The notes beneath the pieces were generated by a model. That model had not been told where the DNA came from. It ran no database searches and saw only the letters and a program-made list of their open reading frames with translations. This document shows positions 21,141 to 31,969 of a stretch of DNA of 64,000 nucleotides, one piece after another (position 1 is the first letter of the stretch; each line of letters opens with the position of its first letter). A program made the position numbers and the translations under genes. Origin of the DNA: Dactylorhiza incarnata (lineage: Eukaryota > Streptophyta > Magnoliopsida > Asparagales > Orchidaceae); NCBI GenBank assembly GCA_033032865.1, contig JAWHQI010000276.1, forward strand, positions 496,001-560,000. The letters are read 5' to 3'.

Positions 21141-22361
21141 TATTGGATCGGTAGTCGCCCTTAGAGGGAGTGAATAAGGGTTAACAAAAACTTAAGTGAT
21201 ATTATGAAAAGCTTTGTAATAATGCAAGACAAAGACAATAAGAGGTCAAGTAAAACAAGTGAAATAAAGTAGAGACATGCTTTATTAATATCAAATATGG
21301 TTTTACAAAAGTTGACTTCTATAACGCTAGAAATCGGTGGCGATGAATAGTAAACTCTTTTTTGTTTTCTATCCCGACTCGCATCCCCACGAACCGGTGG
21401 CCCTAGCCTATCCTCCCCGGATTCGGCCTCAAGCCGCTCTAGCCAACCCTTCCCCGAATATGGCCTCGAGCACCACCTAGACCTAGCCTAGATCTAGTCG
21501 CCTACACGAGGCGAGTTTTCCCCCTAAGTCTTACCCAGACCTAGTCGCCAACACGAGGCGATTTCACTAACCGTTTACAAGAAAAATATGAAATGAAAAT
21601 AAAAACTCCCTCTTCATGAACTTCTGAAGTTGGAGTCAAAGATCCGCCGTAGAATAAGCGTTGTAGAAGTGGACTTCGTTTGGATTCGGCGTGATGATAT
21701 TCTCCTTCAGAAGTTTGCAGAACTTTGGTAGGACATCAACTTTCGGCCAAGGTAGCCTCTGGAATTCTAGCACTCTATCTCTCTCTGATGTCTCTCTGAT
21801 GTCTGTTTGAAACGAGAGAAGAGGGGTCCTTTTTATAGCCTCAGCACTAGCGCTTGCGCTAGTGGTACCGCCGGTGCTATCCCATATTTGGAGACATTCT
21901 GCGCGGCAGAATATTCAATCCGAGGAAACAATTATCACTTCCCTACTGTGCTCCTCGCAATCGCCTGCGCTATCGGATACCGCCTGGCGTTATCTCATTC
22001 TATAAGTTCTCCCGGCAATTGCGCTAAGGCAAATATTTCATCGATCGAAATTTCGTCGAACGCAGCTAAGAGTTCGTCGATCAAATTTTCGTCGAACGTC
22101 GTTATGAGCATTTCGTCGAGCGCCGCTTATAGTTTGTCGAACGACAGCTAGCGCCTGCGCTAGTACTACCGCCAGCGCTAGTACTACCGCCAGCGCTAGT
22201 AGATGTTTTGGATTTGTTGGCTCAACTTTGGTGGCAACCTTCTTATGTAATCCTTGAGTCATGTGGACTTTGTTATCCTGCACACTTAAACAAACAAGAT
22301 CAAATACACATAGGATTTGTTATTCTCAAACCTAGGAGATGCGGAAGACCATGTTCCAACA
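21141..22361 (-). repeat. S2 5' LTR
   Basis: Partner of 14549-15752. The plus-strand left end has mutated from TGTTGG to TATTGG. The TATA box complement is at about 21831-21837, with TTCGTCGA and TAGCGCCTGCGCTAG words upstream of it in the element's direction. Confidence 0.9.
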
Positions 22362-23441
22362 GTCTCCCCGACTCTTTGGTTGGCGAGAGATTCCACTGGG
22401 GGTTCGGTCCCGATCAAGCTTTCAATGGGCCCCTTCCCATTGTCGAGGGTTGTGGCGGCGGGGGATTGAGAGATGACCCGCTCCTCGCGGGTGCGGGCCG
22501 CTTCTTGAAGGAGAAGGAAGTGCTGGGAGACTTGCAGCAAGCGTCGGCGGCGGAGAAAGCGAGCTGCAGGCCTGGGGTAAAAGGCGCAGCCTTCGCGTAG
22601 GGGGGTGGAGCTGAATATCTCGCTCCCCTGCAAGTGATAAAAGGTGGGTTAGAAAAAATCAATGGGAATATTGCGGGACAAGAAGCAAACGCGTGCCAAA
22701 CCTGCCACGGCAGGCATGGGGAGTAGTGAGTCCATGTTTCTTCAGAAGTAGCCGACCTCGAAGTTGGTTTACATGTAGTGGAAGAGCTCGGCCTCGTGGC
22801 CGCCGAGCGTTGGTGGACGGTAGGTTGGATCGTTCCGTAGAATGGGCGAGAAGGGGACATTTTCGAAGGGCCCCTTGATGAACACGAACTTCTGCATCCA
22901 GTAGTGGATCTTGTTCACCGTCTCGTGAACCTTGGCGTGCTAGCTTGCATAGAAGGCCGTCCCATCCTTATTCACCTGAAAAGAGGACAACTTGCGGAAG
23001 ATCGACAGGCTGAACACGATCCTCTCTTTGCGCAAGTAGCACGCAAACCCCACCATGACTACGACAGAGTTGTGGGTCATCTGGCCTAGGACCATGCCTA
23101 AGTATTTTAGCAGCTGTCGAATTCACGAAAGGTGGTTAGAAAGAGGTCCTAAGCGAAGGCGAGAAAGGGGAAGGGTAGCGAGCAAATACCTGGCTGATCT
23201 CCGACCATAGGGGAAGTCGCAGGCCCACATCGAAGTGTGCCTCGGAGATGGCGAGCTCATTCGTGTGGAGGTCTTTGATGGCCTCGGTCTTCGTCAGATG
23301 GCGAGGGGAGAAGGCCGGCGAGATGTAGTTGGCCACCACGAAATGGTACTCACTCTCGGTGAGCGAGCAAGCAAAGAATCAATAGTCGCAGAATGTGAAC
23401 GCGCACTTAGCCCGGCCTTCCGTATGGCCATCACCAACCAT
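22362..23441 (-). pseudogene. Antisense gene Y, exons 1-3 upstream part (gag/transposase-like)
   Basis: Minus-strand, intron-containing gene. Exon 1 runs 23441-23190 (84 codons from ATG), with donor CCAG|GTATTTG. Intron 1 is 76 bp with acceptor GACAG at 23114. Exon 2 starts at 23113 in the same phase. The junction restores GLRLPLWSEISQ followed by LLKYLGMVLGQMTHN, close to the GLRLPLHPF......LG..P.QL.PN pattern of the plant 'putative gypsy-type transposon' family (Pfam Transposase_28). WMQKFVFIKGPF follows, like that family's later W...FF.V. Exon 3 begins at 22627 after a TTGCAG acceptor; the exon 2 donor is uncertain (22701 or nearby). Nonsense codons are TGA 23379-23381, TAG 22940-22942, TAA 22769-22771 and TGA 22742-22744. 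Broken again by S2. Such antisense ORFs are known in Tat-lineage retrotransposons; the function is unknown. Confidence 0.75.
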
Positions 23442-23550
23442 GGCTGCTAAGAAAAAAGAGAGTGCGAGAACGAGATGGCGAAAGATCACGAGAAAGAAAG
23501 CAAGAGGTTGAGAAAATTAAAAGCGGTGGTTGACTATTGATGACAGACCA

Positions 23551-23557
23551 ATTTATA
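23551..23557 (-). promoter_or_regulatory. Gene Y TATA box
   Basis: TATAAAT on the minus strand (context CTTTATAAATTGG), 110 bp upstream of the gene Y start codon. Plausible core promoter; inferred from position only. Confidence 0.5.
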
Positions 23558-24138
23558 AAGAAACTAAAAGCGTCGGGGAGGAATTGAGGCGTCAGGGGGC
23601 GGATAGCCGAATCCCACTGTGACGTGCCTCGGTACTTGAACTATCCTACTCCCAGAGAATTCGCAGCGATGTAACTGGGACAGATTGCTGTCAGGTGAAG
23701 CTGGTCCCAGGCAAGCCGCGAGAGAGAGACGTCAAATAAAAGGATTAGTTGGTGCAATATAGACAGCAATAGTGAATAGCGAGTAAAAGGAAAGAAGGAA
23801 AAATCCCGCGATTACTCGGGAGGCATCAAATTGGCATCATGGTTTTCGGGATGTTACAGAAAATAAAAGAAATAATAAACAGTTATTATTTCGTGAGTTC
23901 GCAGGCGAGTGCGAGGGAGATCAATAGCGGATCCACCTCCATTGACCTCGCCCTCGCACCCCCACCCCCCAACGTGGCGGTACGCATGGATAGTGATAAG
24001 AACGGATCACACAGAGCTCGTGCTGCAATAGCCGGACTTTGTCCACCGCCCGTGAGAGGTGCACCCCAGAAGAGGTGTCCTCATGGAGAATGTCAGTCTG
24101 CAGCTCGGTGAAAACTCAGGCTATTTTATCCTTAATCA
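23558..24138. other. Spacer between antisense genes X and Y
   Basis: No supported gene. It would contain the 3' untranslated end of X and the distal promoter of Y. A short plus-strand frame at 23839-24111 has no recognisable features. Confidence 0.5.
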
Positions 24139-25214
24139 TAGAACTGCTCCTCATAGGCCGCTCTGTCCCTGCGCGCCTGGTCGTATAGCTCTCGCAGCAT
24201 GAGCCCCTGCTTCTGGATCACGTCAGCAACTTGTCGCTTCATCACTTCAGGGTCCCGGGGATCACCGAGGAAGTTAGCAATTTTGTCCAGCAAAGGCGGG
24301 GGCGACATCTATTCCTCTCCAAACTCCAGCTCGGCGGAGGACTCCTGGATGCCCGCGAGAATAGAATTAGCAAACAGGGCGAGAAACAATCTGTTAATTA
24401 CAGCCGACCAACATGACGAGGTCGCGGGCGCTTTACCAGGTCGTTTGCGGGAGCAACTTGGTTGTCCCTGGCAGGACTCAGAATACCTCAGCGTGACTGA
24501 TTTCCCTAGGCCCGGGATATGGTGGAGGTGGCTCTCAATCCTGATGTCGGCAAAAAGCGAGCTCCCAGGGGCCGGAGGGCATAGAAGATGGAACCCGGGG
24601 ATCGAGATTGACACATCTGGTGGGGGATCTGAGCCAAGTGGGGGTAGCGAATCAAGCCGGGGATGCGAGCCCGGTGAAGGAAATGATCCCGGCGGGGGCA
24701 GAGACTTCAGAGGGCCAGCGAACCCGGTGGGGTGGCATCTCTCATGGGAGTTGTGAGGAGGTTCTCTGTCAAGAATGCAAAAAGCCAGTTGTGAAATTTG
24801 CGAAGGGAACAATATCAGAGTCTTACCATGCCGCGGCGAGAGTCTGTTGTCGATGACATCCATGTCAATGGTCGCCGAATTGTTTCCCCCGGGAGAGGGG
24901 AGGTGACTATCGTCTGGAGTCCCGCTTGAAAGGACTCCTGCCAGAGACGCTCTCTGAAGATTAAAACATCAGCACAAAGATAGGGAGAAAAGGCATGCGA
25001 ATCCGAGTACCTGTCCGGCGAGTGCGGGATCATGCAACATGTCCCGGAGGGAGGACCCAGTCATCCCAAAGCGTCGACGCACTACCTGCGCCCTCTTCAG
25101 GGTAGGGCGAGGCGGAGCCTTCCGGGCGCCCCAGGGGACGAGCCGATTCATGACGGATTGCCACCTCGCGCGGGACGCTGCCAAGTGGGCTTGAACTTCT
25201 TCCGAGAGGGGCAT
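24139..25214 (-). pseudogene. Antisense gene X, multi-exon, unrecognised
   Basis: Minus-strand. Exon 1 (25214-25011, 68 codons) starts MPLSEEVQAHLAASRARWQS, is Arg/Pro-rich, and ends at donor ACAG|GTACTC. A short 57-bp intron with acceptor CTTCAG leads to exon 2 (24953-24827), which is open in the continuing phase (RASLAGVLSSGTPDD ... RLSPRH). A donor ATG|GTAAGA closes exon 2. Further on is a Pro/Ser-rich stretch (SLPPPGSFPSPGSHP). A terminal segment reads PPPLLDKIANFLGDPRDPE with a helix to a TAA at 24139, preceded by a single TAG near 24310. Frames after exon 2 do not join cleanly, so there is at least one indel. No family recognised; it may be part of the same antisense system as Y. It has its own TATA box. 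Confidence 0.55.
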
Positions 25215-25288
25215 CTTCAGCTAATGCGGTAGCGAGTAGCAAAAGGAAGGAAGGAAAGAAAGGGTCCCTCATCACCCCGGAATGTTGG

Positions 25289-25296
25289 TATTTATA
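25289..25296 (-). promoter_or_regulatory. Gene X TATA box
   Basis: TATAAATA on the minus strand, 75 bp upstream of the gene X start codon. G1 inserted only nine bases beyond it and so separated it from its upstream sequence, which now lies at 54808 onward. Confidence 0.55.
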
Positions 25297-25698
25297 GTAC
25301 TGGGTGTAAGACCCCCCTCTCGGAACACAAGACATGGCCGAGGGGAGTCCTATGCCCAGGATAGCCGCCTTGCGGTAGTGTCAGCACACGGGCTAGCCCC
25401 CTCCACAAGACGCCTATCCTGCCGGCCATTCTCACATATCATCGAGCCAACCCATCAATAATAGAAAACATTATAAGCCATTGATTCACAATTAAGTAAT
25501 AATGTCCAAACAGTACAAAATGACAGAAAGCTACACAGCTCCTGTTAATCATCAGAGTACAATCTTGACCTAAGGCTACATTCTTACCACTCGCTCACCT
25601 CTGCCGCTGAAGGTAGCCAAAGTATCGTAAGCTCCAGTCCTGTTGCCCTGACCTGGCTGGCCTCCTGCATTGTACGCTGCTGCTCCACCTAAGGGTGC

Positions 25699-27248
25699 TG
25701 ATGCGCGAATCATAGCACACCGCTATAGGCGGTAGCAAGACTGCAGCACGAACCGGCAGTGTACCGATCGTTCAAGTAATATAAAATGTGGGAGTGAATC
25801 CCCAAGTATTGATCTTGAAGGAACACAGTAAGGTGGAGTTTATTATTGAGGAAGGACTTGAGATTGAAGTCCTTAAGTCGGATGGGTTGCGAAAACGGGG
25901 GGTTTTGGTTGTGGAAATAAAAGAAAATAACTAAACTACTCCTATGCAATGCCGCTATGCAATGCTTCGCTTGGCGGGATGGAAACTAGGCAGGCCTTGA
26001 GCATGCTGCTTCGAAAGGGCGGATGGACGAGTAGGCAAACGGAATGAGGGTCGCAAGCACCTCTTCGACAAGCACGCCACTAGCAATTGCTAGTGCGGCA
26101 CATGAACGTGACGGCGGAATGGGAAATGGATGGCGGCGCACCTCATACACACATATAAACAAAAAGATACATTCACATAGACATGAAATGACTTTTTAAA
26201 GCAAGGTCTATAGTGTTCATGATCAAAATACAAAGGATCTAACAATTACAACAGAAAATACAAAGAAGGAGAAAGTGAGGAATCGACCGAATCTGAAGTC
26301 TTGCTGAGGGTTCACGGTTAGAATTGCTAGGTTATCAATCCGCGTCCAAGCTCGGTCCTAAACTGCGTCCGGGGTAGAGAATGCTGTCACTACCCTCCAA
26401 TGGCCCGTCTTCTTCGTGTCACGAATAAGCCGCACAACCAAGCTTCCTTCTTTTTTGGATGATGGTGGATGAAGAGCTAGATCCTTCTCCTTGGAGCTTG
26501 AGGATGATGGAGGATGCTAGGGCCAAGCCCTCATGGAAAGGTGGAGGCGTACGGAGCTGGAACTCCTTTTGCGGCGGAACAAGCTGAAAAGATGTACGAT
26601 ACTTCGTACTAGGGCGAACTGCGCTTTTATAGAAAAGGATTAGAAAAATGGTCACACACGGTTGAACGCACGACCGTGCGTAGACCGTGCGATATTAATA
26701 ATAGAGAACAGCGCAGGAAGATGAACTGGAGCGCCCGTGAGATTTACTCATGCACGGGCAAATCTGCCTGTGCGTCAAAACGCACGGGTAAATTCATAAA
26801 AGCTAAAAACAAGGCTAAATGGGTTGATCGTGCGATTCATGCACGCACGGGCACTGCCCGTGCGCAGAGACACATGATCAACGACAGACCATCAATTTTC
26901 TCCTCAGCAAAGGGCGCACGACCACAACCGACCATGCGCCAACATAACGAACGACCGTTCGATATGCACAGATATGAACTCAGGATAAAATTGATGAAAC
27001 GTCCACCTGCATTAGCCACAACAAAGCTGGGAATACCCTTCTAGCACAGGAAATAATGCAAAAAGAGAGTGAGGAGCACACTGTGCTTACCCCCATCACT
27101 AACACGCACAAATGCACACCACAACGGGCCTAAAAGTGCACTTAGCAGAGAATAACAAATTTGAATAAAAACATGCTTAAGTGTAGTGCAAAGACTAGAT
27201 ATACGGCCCAGATAAGCCCATAAATGTATATATAAATATGACTCATCA
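25699..27248 (-). repeat. G2 3' LTR
   Basis: TGATGCGCGAATC ... GACTCATCA on the plus strand. TATAAAAG on the minus strand at 26624-26631. Upstream of it in the element's direction is a cluster of CACGGGC/GTGCGTG words (26650-26960). The R/U5 side contains GGCAGTGTACCGATCGTTCA, a phrase common in Tat/Athila LTRs. Confidence 0.88.
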
Positions 27249-28973
27249 CACCCCCAGACTTACCTGTTTGCGCGTCCCGAGCAAACAAATCTGGCGGAGT
27301 ATGAAAATGGTAGTTGGCGTAGAGAATTGCAAAGAAAGAGTAAGATGTGAAGTATCATACCCATGCAAATAAAAATTCTGTAAAAGAAGATTCTAACTAT
27401 ACTAACTACTTTATAATAGTATAAATGTGTAAATAGAGATTTATTTGTACTCAGATGGTGAATCATGAAGAATTTGTGCGATCGTGCCCGGTGTGAAAGT
27501 TAACAAGCCACTCAGGAGGGTGTTGCTAATGACCGGAATTCGGGAATAACTCCGATGAATTCCATCAACGACGAGAACCATAAGCTTTCCCGGTTACACT
27601 CTCTCCACGGCGCTAGCAAACTCACAAGTTAAATCAATAGGACTTTCAGGTTATAATGGGGCTTAGGTTACGGTATGCTATTCAATGATAAACGAGACGG
27701 CTACGCAACCCAATTGAGTCAAAAGATAATGCTATACCAAAACAAAACCAAGAATGATGCTAGTGTGACACACCCCCAGACTTAGCTTGAAAACTGGGAG
27801 TGCACCCAGCCTACTCCAAACAAATACCAACTGAATTTTTTTTCTATTACGCCCAAGGGGATTTCTTTTCATTCCAATTCTTTTCAGAATTGTTTCTTTT
27901 AACTTCATTTTTTTTCTTTTTCTTTTATCCCCCGGTTGGTTTGCAACAATGTGTTCAGCACACAATACACTTTTTCTTCACATCACAAAAATTCCATACA
28001 TCACATCCAAATATGAAATGTAATTTCGGGTAACTCATTTTTTTTTGTTGCGATAATAGGATAAGCTTCAGGCTTTGGTGATTGAAAGAAGAGCTTAAAC
28101 AAAGGAGGGGTAGGCACAAACTTGGCTTGCAAAGGTAAACGCATAGGTCATGGAAAATAAAGCTCAAACTAGCCGAAAAATAGCCTACATCACGTTTAAC
28201 AAAATGAGTTGCTCTCGCCCATGCTTCAAGAGTTGCTTGGGGCAAGTTCTTAGCCCACGAGAAAGGTAAACCTTCCTTCCGACTCGAGCAACACACAACT
28301 AGCGCTCTCTTACACACAACACCGTGCTACCGCAAATTTCATTCACATTCACCAATTGAGTATAATAAATCTAAAACTATGCAAAAACACTAATCGTAAA
28401 TTAAATGCATAGAAATAGTCTAATTTTACTCAAATTTCTACTGGAGCAAGCGCATGCGACTAGAGAACTACAAGAGTCAACATCGCACTCCGATTTACAA
28501 TTCCTAAGCTATCATCCTATTTTCACATTCCAACCAAAATAAGCATGAACGGAAACACAAAAACAAGTGAGTGCGCTCTCAAGTGGGTGCTTTGTGTGCA
28601 GACAAAATGAACAAAATAATCTAGATAAAAACTTCTAGCATGCTAAATAAATGTGCACGTGAGTGGGTACACAAAAAGGTCTCCCCCAGACTTAAACTAT
28701 GCATTAAGATATTCTAAAAAAAGTTAGGGGAAGAGGGTACCCAATGCTCAGCAAGTAAGCATGACGGAAGCCTGGAGTGAAGCTCTACGACGAATCACAA
28801 CCACCGCCTTCACAAATAGAAAATACCTGCAAGTGGTTGTCTCCACAAAAGAAAACTAAAATAAAATCTAACTAACTAGTTAGAGTAGGCGATAAAATAA
28901 AAGACAAGAAAAAGTATGATAACTACTGGGGTTATTGTCATCCCAGCACAACTTATTCAGAAAGGCGAGGGTC
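27249..28973 (-). other. G2 3' non-coding interior
   Basis: About 1.7 kb without a supported gene. The PPT-like complement CCCCCAGACTTA occurs three times (about 27251, 27772 and 28684). A poly-T/A-rich segment lies at 27835-27935. Confidence 0.7.
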
Positions 28974-30215
28974 TTAGCTAATGGGGGTATAGAAAGAGAA
29001 GTGGATAGGCATTTGTTCTAATTTCCGTGTCGGTAGCGGGTACCGATACGGTGATAGAACCACTACTCCTCTACCTAAATAATAATACCTGCTAGACACA
29101 GGTAGAGGAGGGAGAAAGAAAGAGGTGGAGGGAGAGTCCTCCACTCTACTTTCACCAAAATAAATTTCCTTGCCTACCAAGGTGTCATCTTCAGGGAGGC
29201 AGCAGGAGGGGAATACAATACATGGCATATCCTCTGTGGAGGAGGAATTAACCTGCTCATATAAGAAGATGTGCGCAGCACTGAATGGTGCAGTTTGCAC
29301 CACCTCCTGCATAACCTGTGAAGGCTCAACCTGCATAGGCTCGGAAAGGGAAGGGGGGTGAAGAAATAAAAGGGAAGAATGACATAAACAATCAAAAATC
29401 GGGGGAGTGGTCCCGGTCTCACACCCATTAGATTGGGGAAGTAAAATAATGTCGGCATTGTTGACAATGCCGCAAGGTTCGGTGGGATCAATGGTGACCT
29501 TCCCCAGGAGTTGGACTTCCTCCACCGGTGCTGAAGAAAAATCCTCTTCCCCTAGAAGGTTGTCCTCCTCCATAGGAATAGGCACAACACAAATATCGCC
29601 CGCCTCCTCTTGCGACGCATCTTCAACAATGTTATCGGAAATAAATGTAATAGAATGCACAATAGGAGGAGGAATAGTGCTTGGATAAAAGTCAAGCACC
29701 GATTCCTCACATAGAATCGAATCCATGAATGGAGATATATGTACAAGGGATATGGGCTCCGAAATGTTAGAGTTTAGATCAGCCACACATCTGGTGATTG
29801 TGTCCACATCATCCCCTTCAAAACTTGAAGGTGAAATGGGCACATAACCAGATGTTGAAGGTGTGCTGCCAGAAGTAGGAGTCAGGACGATCCGGATATC
29901 CGGCACGTCATCCTCATCCATTTGGCGAAGGAATGCAACACAATCCTTCAAGGCATGATCCATGCTCCGACAAAACAAGCATTGTTTTGCATTTTTCTTC
30001 AGCTCAAATTGAACTGGAGATGAATGCGAAAAGGGCATATGTGGAGCGGACGAGTAGCCGTAGGACTTACGCACACCATATGGAGTACCATACGAATTCG
30101 GTGCTCCATGTACTGGGCGTTGAGTGCTAGGCTTACTATCTCCCTTTGGACATCTATCACTAGCATGAGATATATCTCCACAAAAGCGGCAACAAATATT
30201 AAACGAAGCCCACAT
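28974..30215 (-). CDS. G2 protein with two CCHC zinc knuckles and an acidic tail
   Basis: 413 codons on the minus strand, about 195 bp after the primer site. Residues 9-22 (CRFCGDISHASDRC) and 79-92 (CLFCRSMDHALKDC) are both exact CX2CX4HX4C zinc knuckles, the nucleic-acid-binding motif of retroviral nucleocapsid. The first resembles the C..C....H..D.CP knuckle of Athila/Tat Gag. From residue about 95 the protein is acidic, Ser/Pro-rich and low in complexity, with no protease DTG motif or RT. The capsid region that normally precedes the knuckles is missing; the ORF begins only eight residues before the first Cys. It is an uninterrupted frame in an otherwise old region. Likely a nucleocapsid-derived protein of a non-autonomous element; a captured plant zinc-knuckle gene is an alternative. 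Confidence 0.6.
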   Translation of the reverse strand: MWASFNICCRFCGDISHASDRCPKGDSKPSTQRPVHGAPNSYGTPYGVRKSYGYSSAPHMPFSHSSPVQFELKKNAKQCLFCRSMDHALKDCVAFLRQMDEDDVPDIRIVLTPTSGSTPSTSGYVPISPSSFEGDDVDTITRCVADLNSNISEPISLVHISPFMDSILCEESVLDFYPSTIPPPIVHSITFISDNIVEDASQEEAGDICVVPIPMEEDNLLGEEDFSSAPVEEVQLLGKVTIDPTEPCGIVNNADIILLPQSNGCETGTTPPIFDCLCHSSLLFLHPPSLSEPMQVEPSQVMQEVVQTAPFSAAHIFLYEQVNSSSTEDMPCIVFPSCCLPEDDTLVGKEIYFGESRVEDSPSTSFFLPPLPVSSRYYYLGRGVVVLSPYRYPLPTRKLEQMPIHFSFYTPIS

Positions 30216-30407
30216 AGTGTGAAGATAACAAGATTCAAAAGAAAAACACTATTGTGCGAAATGCTACACCCAACAATAATTTATTAAGCAACCTAATATA
30301 AAACAAGAAAATAGAATAAGAAGAAATAAAACAAAAAGGATGCAATAAACAAATGGAAGGGCTTCTCTGTCAGATTCTCCCTCACCAGAAAACTCACACG
30401 GCCGTGT

Positions 30408-30425
30408 TCCCCGGCAACGGCGCCA
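30408..30425 (-). other. G2 primer-binding site (tRNA-Asp)
   Basis: TCCCCGGCAACGGCGCCA on the plus strand equals the 3' end of plant tRNA-Asp including CCA, so the minus strand is a perfect 18-nt primer site, six bases from the 5' LTR. It fixes the minus orientation and the Athila/Tat affinity. Confidence 0.92.
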
Positions 30426-30431
30426 AAAACT

Positions 30432-31969
30432 TTATGCGCGAATCTTAGCACGCCGCTATATGCGGTAGCAAGACTGCGGCACGAACCGGCAGTGTACCGA
30501 TCATTCAAGTAATATAAAATGTGGGAGTGAATCCCCAAGTATCGATATCAAAGGAATACAGTAAGGTGGAGTTTATTATTGAGGAAGGACTTGAGATTGA
30601 AGTCCTTAAGTCGGATGGGTTGCGGAAATGGGGGGTTTTGGTTGTGGAAATAAAAGAAAATAACTAAACTACTCCTATGCAATGCTTCGCTTGGCGGGAT
30701 GGAGACTAGGCTGGCCTTGAGCGCGCTGCTTCGAAAGGGAGGATGGACATGTAGGCAAACAAAATGAGGGTCGCAAGCACCTTTTCGACATGCACGCCAC
30801 TAGCAATTACTAGTGCGGCACACGAACGTGACGGTGGAATGGGAAAAGGATGGCGGCGCACCTCATACACACATATAAACAAAAAGATACATTCACATAG
30901 ACATGAAATGACTTTATAAAGCAAGGTCTATAGTGTTCATCATCAAAATACAAAGGATCTAACAATTGCAACACAAAATACAAAGAAGGGGAAAGTGAGG
31001 AATCAATCGAATCCGAAGTCTTGCTGAGGGTTCACGGTTGGAATCGCAGGGTTGTCAATCCGCGTCCAAGCTCGGTCCTCAACTGCGTCCGGGGTAGAGA
31101 AGGTTGTCACAACCCTCCAATGGCCCGTCTTCTTCGTGTCACGAATCAGCCGCACAACCAAGCTTCCTTCTTTTTTGGATGATGGTGGATGAAGAGCTAG
31201 ATCCTTCTCCTTGGAGCTTGAGGATGATGGAGGAGGCCTAGGGCCAAGCCCTTATGGAAAGGTGGAGGAGTACGGAGCTGGAACTCCTTTTGCGGCGGAA
31301 CAAGCGGAAAAGATGTACGATACTTCGTACTAGGGCGAACTGCGCTTTTATAGAAAAGGATTAGAAAAATGGTCACGCGCGGTCGAATGCACGACCATGC
31401 GTAGACCGTGCGATATTAATAATAGAGAACAGCGCAGGAAGACGACCTGGAGCGCCCGTGCGATTAACTCACGCACGGGCAAATCCGCCCGTGCATCAAA
31501 ACGCATGGGTAAATTCAGAAAAGCAAAAAACAAGGCTAAACAGGTTGATCATGCGATTCCTTCATGCACGGGCACTGCCGGTGCGCAGAGACGCACGATC
31601 AACGATAGACCATCAATTTCCTCCTCAGCAAAGGGCGCACGACCACAACCGACCGTGCGCCAACATAACGCATGACCGTGCGATATGCACAGATATGAAT
31701 TCAAGATAAAATTGATGAAACGTCCACCTGCATTAGCCACAACAAAGCTGGGAATACCCTTTCAGCACAGGAAATGAAGCAAAAAGAGAGTGAGAAGCAC
31801 ACTGTGCTTACCCCCAACACCAACACGAACAAAAGCACACCACAACAGGCCTAAAAGTGCACTTAGCAGAAAATAACAAATATGAATAAAAACATGCCTA
31901 AGTGTAGTGCAAAGACTAGATATACGGCCCTGATGAGCCCATAAATGTATATATAAATGGGACTCATCA
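30432..31969 (-). repeat. G2 5' LTR
   Basis: Partner of 25699-27248. The left end has mutated from TGATGCGCG to TTATGCGCG. It carries the same CACGGGC/GTGCG word cluster at about 31370-31690. Confidence 0.88.

Larger units (their letters stand above)
14549..22361 (-). mobile_element. S2: complete gag-only Sirevirus-like LTR retrotransposon
   Basis: Minus-strand element of about 7.8 kb and the same family as S1. LTRs lie at 21141-22361 (5') and 14549-15752 (3'), with GTCTC target duplications at 14544-14548 and 22362-22366. The primer site is at 21127-21138, the PPT at 15753-15765, with repeated PPTs beyond it. It encodes a Gag-like protein only. It has inserted into exon 3 of gene Y. S1 and S2 sit in the same family of antisense gene, in opposite orientation and at different positions. 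LTRs are more diverged from each other than those of S1, so S2 is older. Confidence 0.92.
25699..31969 (-). mobile_element. G2: Athila/Tat-like non-autonomous Ty3/gypsy element
   Basis: LTRs at 25699-27248 and 30432-31969 (about 1.54 kb). Target duplication GGTGC at 25694-25698 and 31970-31974. The uninterrupted target is visible at the equivalent place in the other G1 LTR (about 51550-51565), which proves the insertion. The primer site matches tRNA-Asp; the PPT complement CACCCCCAGACTTA is at 27247-27260. A single minus-strand protein with two zinc knuckles is encoded; no protease, RT or integrase. Confidence 0.9.
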
